NCBI GenBank assembly: GCA_021778895.1
Contig: JAJYBR010000004.1
Span: 1 to 64,000, forward strand
DNA length: 64,000 nucleotides
From: Actinomycetes bacterium
GTDB lineage: Bacteria > Actinomycetota > Acidimicrobiia > Acidimicrobiales > RAAP-2
Direction: 5' to 3'
Within the stretch, counting starts at the first letter, position 1, and each line of letters starts with the position of its first letter. The notes below the pieces were generated by a model. The model saw only the letters and a program-made list of their open reading frames with translations, was not told where the DNA came from and ran no database searches. A program made the position numbers and the translations under genes. Of this stretch, positions 60,727 through 64,000 are shown piece after piece.

Positions 60727-60767
60727 GGGGCTCCAGTTTCACGTTGCCTACGGGGCAACGCTGACCC
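60717..60767 (-). promoter_or_regulatory. predicted gltB 5' leader with start-codon-proximal stem
   Basis: Extended -10 TGTTATAAT (TATAAT 60779-60774). RNA starting at 60767: GGGTCAGC pairs with GCTGACCC (60724-60717); nested hairpin CGTTGCC-CCGTA-GGCAACG. Confidence 0.55.
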
Positions 60768-60817
60768 GCGGCGATTATAACAATCGGCCAGGACGTGACG
60801 CGGCGTACGCTGGCCCG

Positions 60818-60901
60818 ATGACCACGTCGCGGGTGGTGCCGATCGCCCCCGCGGGCGTCGTCGGACCGCAGCGCCACGCTAGGAGGCCCCATGCCCGTTG
60901 A
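60818..60901 (+). CDS. putative 27-aa leaderless ORF (MTTSRVVPIAPAGVVGPQRHARRPHAR)
   Basis: TACGCT 60806-60811, then 6-nt spacer, then ATG 60818; stop TGA 60899-60901 overlaps the next ORF. Confidence 0.4.
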   Translation: MTTSRVVPIAPAGVVGPQRHARRPHAR

Positions 60902-61046
60902 CGATCTCCTCACCGCGCTCGACGAGCGCATCTTGCACGCGATCCGTGCGCAGGCGACCGGCGAGACGCTGGCGTTCCTGTGCGAGGCCCGCGCGTGGCT
61001 GACCCATCCCGACCAGGCGCACGGCGGTCACCGGCTCGCTCCGTGA
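60891..61046 (+). CDS. small hypothetical protein, 51 aa (absent from the ORF track)
   Basis: SD AGGAGG followed 4 nt later by ATG 60891; MPVDDLLTALDERILHAIRAQATGETLAFLCEARAWLTHPDQAHGGHRLAP. Confidence 0.6.
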   Translation: MPVDDLLTALDERILHAIRAQATGETLAFLCEARAWLTHPDQAHGGHRLAP

Positions 61047-61085
61047 GGCTCGGCGCCTAGGCCGTGGGCTAGCATGGTCCTCTCA

Positions 61086-61164
61086 CGGGCTGTGGCTTAG
61101 TTTGGTCTAGAGCGCTCGGCTGGGGGCCGAGAGATCGGGAGTTCGAATCTCCCCAGCCCGACCA
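61086..61164 (+). tRNA. tRNA-Pro(GGG), CCA encoded
   Basis: Acceptor CGGGCTG/CAGCCCG; anticodon arm CTCGG-CTGGGGG-CCGAG; T arm GGGAG-TTCGAAT-CTCCC; 3' ACCA. Confidence 0.93.
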
Positions 61165-61183
61165 CTCCCCCGGGCGGCGACCC

Positions 61184-62032
61184 CTATTCGGCGACGTTGC
61201 GCAGGCTGCCCAGACGCTCGATGGTGGTGGCCACGACGTCGCCCGAGCGCAAGAAGATCGGGGGCCGGTGGCCCTGGCCCACGCCGGCCGGGCTGCCCGT
61301 GAAGATCAGGTCGCCCGGGTGCAGCTCGCACACCGTCGACAGGTAGGCCACGATCTGGAAGACCGAGAAGATCATGTCGCTGGTGGAGGCGTCCTGGTAG
61401 AGGATGTCGTTGACGCTGCACGAGATCGCCAGGTCGTTGGGATCGGGGATCTCGTCAGCCGTCGTGATCCAGGGACCCACCGGGCCGTAGTTGCGGTGGG
61501 ACTTGCCGAGCGAGAACTGGGCCGGTGACCCGAGCAGCTGGAGGGCCCGGTTGCTGATGTCCTGGCCCACGCAGTACCCCGCGATGGCGCCCGGTGCCTC
61601 CTCCACGGTGAGGTCCCGGCCGCCGCTGCCGATCACGACGACCAGCTCGGCCTCCCAGTCCACCTCGTCGGAGAACAGGGAGAACGTGGAGGTCGCACTG
61701 GTCAGGCACGAGGGGAACTTGGTGAAGACCATGGGCTTGGGCGGCGTCACCAGACCCATCTCCAGGGCGTGGGTGCGGTAGTTGAGTCCGATGGCGAACA
61801 CCTGGCTGGGCGACGTGACGACGGGGCCGATGCGCGAGTCGAGCGCCAGGTCGGCCGCGGCGATTTCCTCGGTCAGCGCCACCTCGGGGCTGTACCACGA
61901 CGTGAGCCGGTCGATCTGGGCTACCAGGGCGAGCGTCTCCGACGGCAGCGTCCCCTCGGAAGCGAGGGCGACGTCGACGAAGCCATCGTCGCGAACGACG
62001 ACAGCGCGGCCGGCCACGGAGGCGATGCGCAT
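61184..62032 (-). CDS. fumarylacetoacetate hydrolase family protein
   Basis: VFAIGLNYRTHALEMGL...PMVFTKFPSCLT...DWEAELVVVIGSGGRDL...GDLIFTGSPAGVG. Confidence 0.9.
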   Translation of the reverse strand: MRIASVAGRAVVVRDDGFVDVALASEGTLPSETLALVAQIDRLTSWYSPEVALTEEIAAADLALDSRIGPVVTSPSQVFAIGLNYRTHALEMGLVTPPKPMVFTKFPSCLTSATSTFSLFSDEVDWEAELVVVIGSGGRDLTVEEAPGAIAGYCVGQDISNRALQLLGSPAQFSLGKSHRNYGPVGPWITTADEIPDPNDLAISCSVNDILYQDASTSDMIFSVFQIVAYLSTVCELHPGDLIFTGSPAGVGQGHRPPIFLRSGDVVATTIERLGSLRNVAE

Positions 62033-62122
62033 GGCTACTCCTTGTCGCGAGTGTTGGACGAGTTTACCGAGGTGACCGACCCCCTTCGTGGCGCGGGTAC
62101 GCTACCCCCTCTGGAGGTTGTG

Positions 62123-63187
62123 ATGTCTGCCCTATTTCGTTCCCTGCGCTTGCGTTCCCTGGAGATCCCGAACCGCTGCTGGGTCAGCCCGATGTGCCAG
62201 TATTCGGCCGAGGACGGCGTCGTGGGCGCCTGGCACCGCATGCATCTGGGAGTGTTCGCCACCGGAGGCGCGGGCCTGATCATGGCCGAGGCGACGGGCA
62301 TCGTGCCCGAGGGGCGCATCTCGATCTCGTGCCCGGGCCTGTGGAACGACGCGCAGGTCGCCGCGTGGCGTGACGTCGTGGACTTCGTGCACGCCCAGGG
62401 CACGCTCATCGGCGTGCAGCTGTCCCACGCGGGCCGCAAGGGCTCCACCATGGCGCCGTGGGTCGACCACCTCATCGCCTCGCCCGCCGAGGGTGGGTGG
62501 ACCACGGTCGCACCGAGCGCCGTCCCCTTCGGCACCTACCCGACGCCGCGGGCCCTCACCATCGAGGAACTCGACGAGCTGGTGGCCGCCTTCGCCGCCG
62601 CGGCCCGCCGGGCCCTCGCGGCCGGCTTCGACTTGGTCGAGCTGCACGCGGCGCACGGCTACTTGCTGCACCAGTTCCTCTCGCCCGTGTCCAACCAGCG
62701 CGACGACGAGTACGGCGGCAACCTCGGGAACCGCGCCCGCCTGCTGGTGCGCGCGGTGGACGCGGTGCGCGAGGCCATCGGCCCCGACGTGCCCCTCTTG
62801 GTGCGCGTGTCGGCGACCGACTGGGTCGAGGGTGGCCTCGACGTAGAGCAGGTCGAGCAAGTCGGTCTCTGGCTCGGTGAGCACGGTGTCGACCTCATCG
62901 ACGTGTCGAGCGGGGGCAACGTCGCCGACGCGCGGATCCCGGTCGGCCCGGGCTACCAGGTACCCTTCGCCGAGGGCGTGCGACAGGTGAGCGGCGTCCC
63001 CACCAGCGCCGTCGGCCTGATCACCGAGCCCGCGCAGGCCGAGGAGATCGTGGCCAGCGGCCGGGCCGACGCTGTGATGCTGGCCCGGGCCTTCCTGCGC
63101 AACCCGCGCTGGGCCCTCGGGGCCGCCGAGGCGCTCGGCGAGCGGATCGACTGGCCGAGCCAGCTGGAGCGCGCGCGCTCCTTGTAG
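62123..63187 (+). CDS. NADH:flavin oxidoreductase (Old Yellow Enzyme/YqjM-like)
   Basis: NRCWVSPMCQYSAEDG...GVQLSHAGRKGS...ELHAAHGYLLHQFLSPVSNQRDDEYGG. Confidence 0.93.
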   Translation: MSALFRSLRLRSLEIPNRCWVSPMCQYSAEDGVVGAWHRMHLGVFATGGAGLIMAEATGIVPEGRISISCPGLWNDAQVAAWRDVVDFVHAQGTLIGVQLSHAGRKGSTMAPWVDHLIASPAEGGWTTVAPSAVPFGTYPTPRALTIEELDELVAAFAAAARRALAAGFDLVELHAAHGYLLHQFLSPVSNQRDDEYGGNLGNRARLLVRAVDAVREAIGPDVPLLVRVSATDWVEGGLDVEQVEQVGLWLGEHGVDLIDVSSGGNVADARIPVGPGYQVPFAEGVRQVSGVPTSAVGLITEPAQAEEIVASGRADAVMLARAFLRNPRWALGAAEALGERIDWPSQLERARSL

Positions 63188-63216
63188 GCCCGCGGGGCCC
63201 CCGGTAGCATGGGGTC

Positions 63217-63305
63217 AGAGGCTGGTGGACACTGGCGTTCACCCGGGCACCGGGTGAAAGAGGCAGTTCCTAGAGAGGGTGAGTCCAACCGCAGGTTGGA
63301 GCGTC
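63217..63305 (+). promoter_or_regulatory. predicted structured 5' leader (possible riboswitch-like element) of the FAD oxidoreductase gene
   Basis: -10 TAGCAT 63205-63210; outer stem GGA(c)ACTG/CAGTTCC (63227-63270); inner hairpin TTCACCCGG-GCA-CCGGGTGAA (63238-63258); SD-containing hairpin TCCAACC-GCA-GGTTGGA (63284-63300). Confidence 0.5.
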
Positions 63306-64000
63306 ATGGACCACAAGAGTCCGTCAGTCCTTCGTCACCTGGCCGATGTGCAGCCCCAACTGTGGTGGCTCGACAGCGATCCCCTGGAACCCGAGTCGCA
63401 CTCGGCCCTGATCGGCGAGATCGGTGCCGACCTGTGCGTCGTCGGTGCCGGCTACACCGGGCTGTGGACCGCGCTGATCGCCAAGGAGCGCGATCCGGAG
63501 CGTCAGGTCGTCGTGCTCGAGCAGTACGAGACCGGCGCCGGTGCCTCGGGCCGCAACGGCGGCTTCTGCTCGTACTCGCTGACCCACGGGTTCAGCAACG
63601 GTCGGCGCCGCTTCCCCGACGAGATGGAGACGATCGAGCGGCTCGGTCGCGAGAACTTGAACGCCATCGAGGAGACGATCGCTCGCTACGGGATCGAGTG
63701 CGACTGGGAACGCACCGGTGAGCTGCGCGCGGCCCTCGAGCCCTGGCAGATGCGCGACATGGAAGAGGAGGCCGCCCGGCGCAACGAGATGGGCGACCAC
63801 GTGGAGGTCCTGAGCGCCGAGAAGATCCGCGCGCGCGTCAACTCGCCGACCTACTGCGGAGGCATCTACGACGCCGACGGCACGGCCCTCGTGGACCCGG
63901 CCCGACTGGTGTGGGGACTCGAGCGTGCGTGCCTGAGCCTGGGCGTGCAGATCTTCGAGAACTCCAAGGTCGAGTGGCTTGAGGAGGTCGATGACGCCAT
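63306..64000 (+). CDS. DAO-type FAD-dependent oxidoreductase, PuuB-like (3' end outside the window)
   Basis: ATG 63306 open to the window end; DLCVVGAGYTGLWTALIAKERDPERQVVVLEQYETGAGASGRNGGFCSYSL. Not in the ORF track because no stop lies inside the window. Confidence 0.85.
   Translation, partial: MDHKSPSVLRHLADVQPQLWWLDSDPLEPESHSALIGEIGADLCVVGAGYTGLWTALIAKERDPERQVVVLEQYETGAGASGRNGGFCSYSLTHGFSNGRRRFPDEMETIERLGRENLNAIEETIARYGIECDWERTGELRAALEPWQMRDMEEEAARRNEMGDHVEVLSAEKIRARVNSPTYCGGIYDADGTALVDPARLVWGLERACLSLGVQIFENSKVEWLEEVDDA

Noticed and set aside
63227-63260. ZTP (pfl) riboswitch, because of ACTGGCG followed by a hairpin
   Set aside because: The downstream CCGCCTGGGC-type conserved segment is missing; only a partial string match.
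63227-63260. glnA-type glutamine riboswitch, because of CGTTCACCC
   Set aside because: The GAAGTAGG and GAAGGAACGC conserved segments are absent.

Overview
High-GC, gene-dense chromosomal segment from an actinomycetote, probably an Acidimicrobiia-type lineage (taxonomy is inferred from gene content). I saw no CRISPR array, transposon, prophage or rRNA. Main content: (i) a 5'-truncated TPR protein with in-frame decapeptide repeats; (ii) gcvH-garA-MerR-DUF151 and, separately, MerR-nuclease-like-gcvT-gcvPA-gcvPB; (iii) a polyamine-type ABC transporter, glutamine-synthetase-like, ALDH and SDR operon, with PuuD-like and PuuB-like genes elsewhere in the window; (iv) two tandem crcB genes; (v) a tandem-domain ThyX-like protein, a Ski2-like helicase and Tat genes; (vi) a complete Pup-proteasome locus (pafA, prcA, prcB, pup, dop, mpa); (vii) tkt-tal-pgi, fbiC, an acyl-CoA ligase and gltBD; (viii) one tRNA-Pro(GGG). 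The strongest signals not explained by annotation are in the non-coding sequence. At least 18 gene starts have a TAnnnT box 6-8 nt upstream of the start codon, which suggests widespread leaderless mRNAs. The few genes with leaders often show compact RNA structure (upstream of gltB, the PuuB-like oxidase and the APC permease) or very short upstream ORFs (lepB, a 27+51 aa unit, the permease). All functional calls come from reading the sequence; no database search was run.
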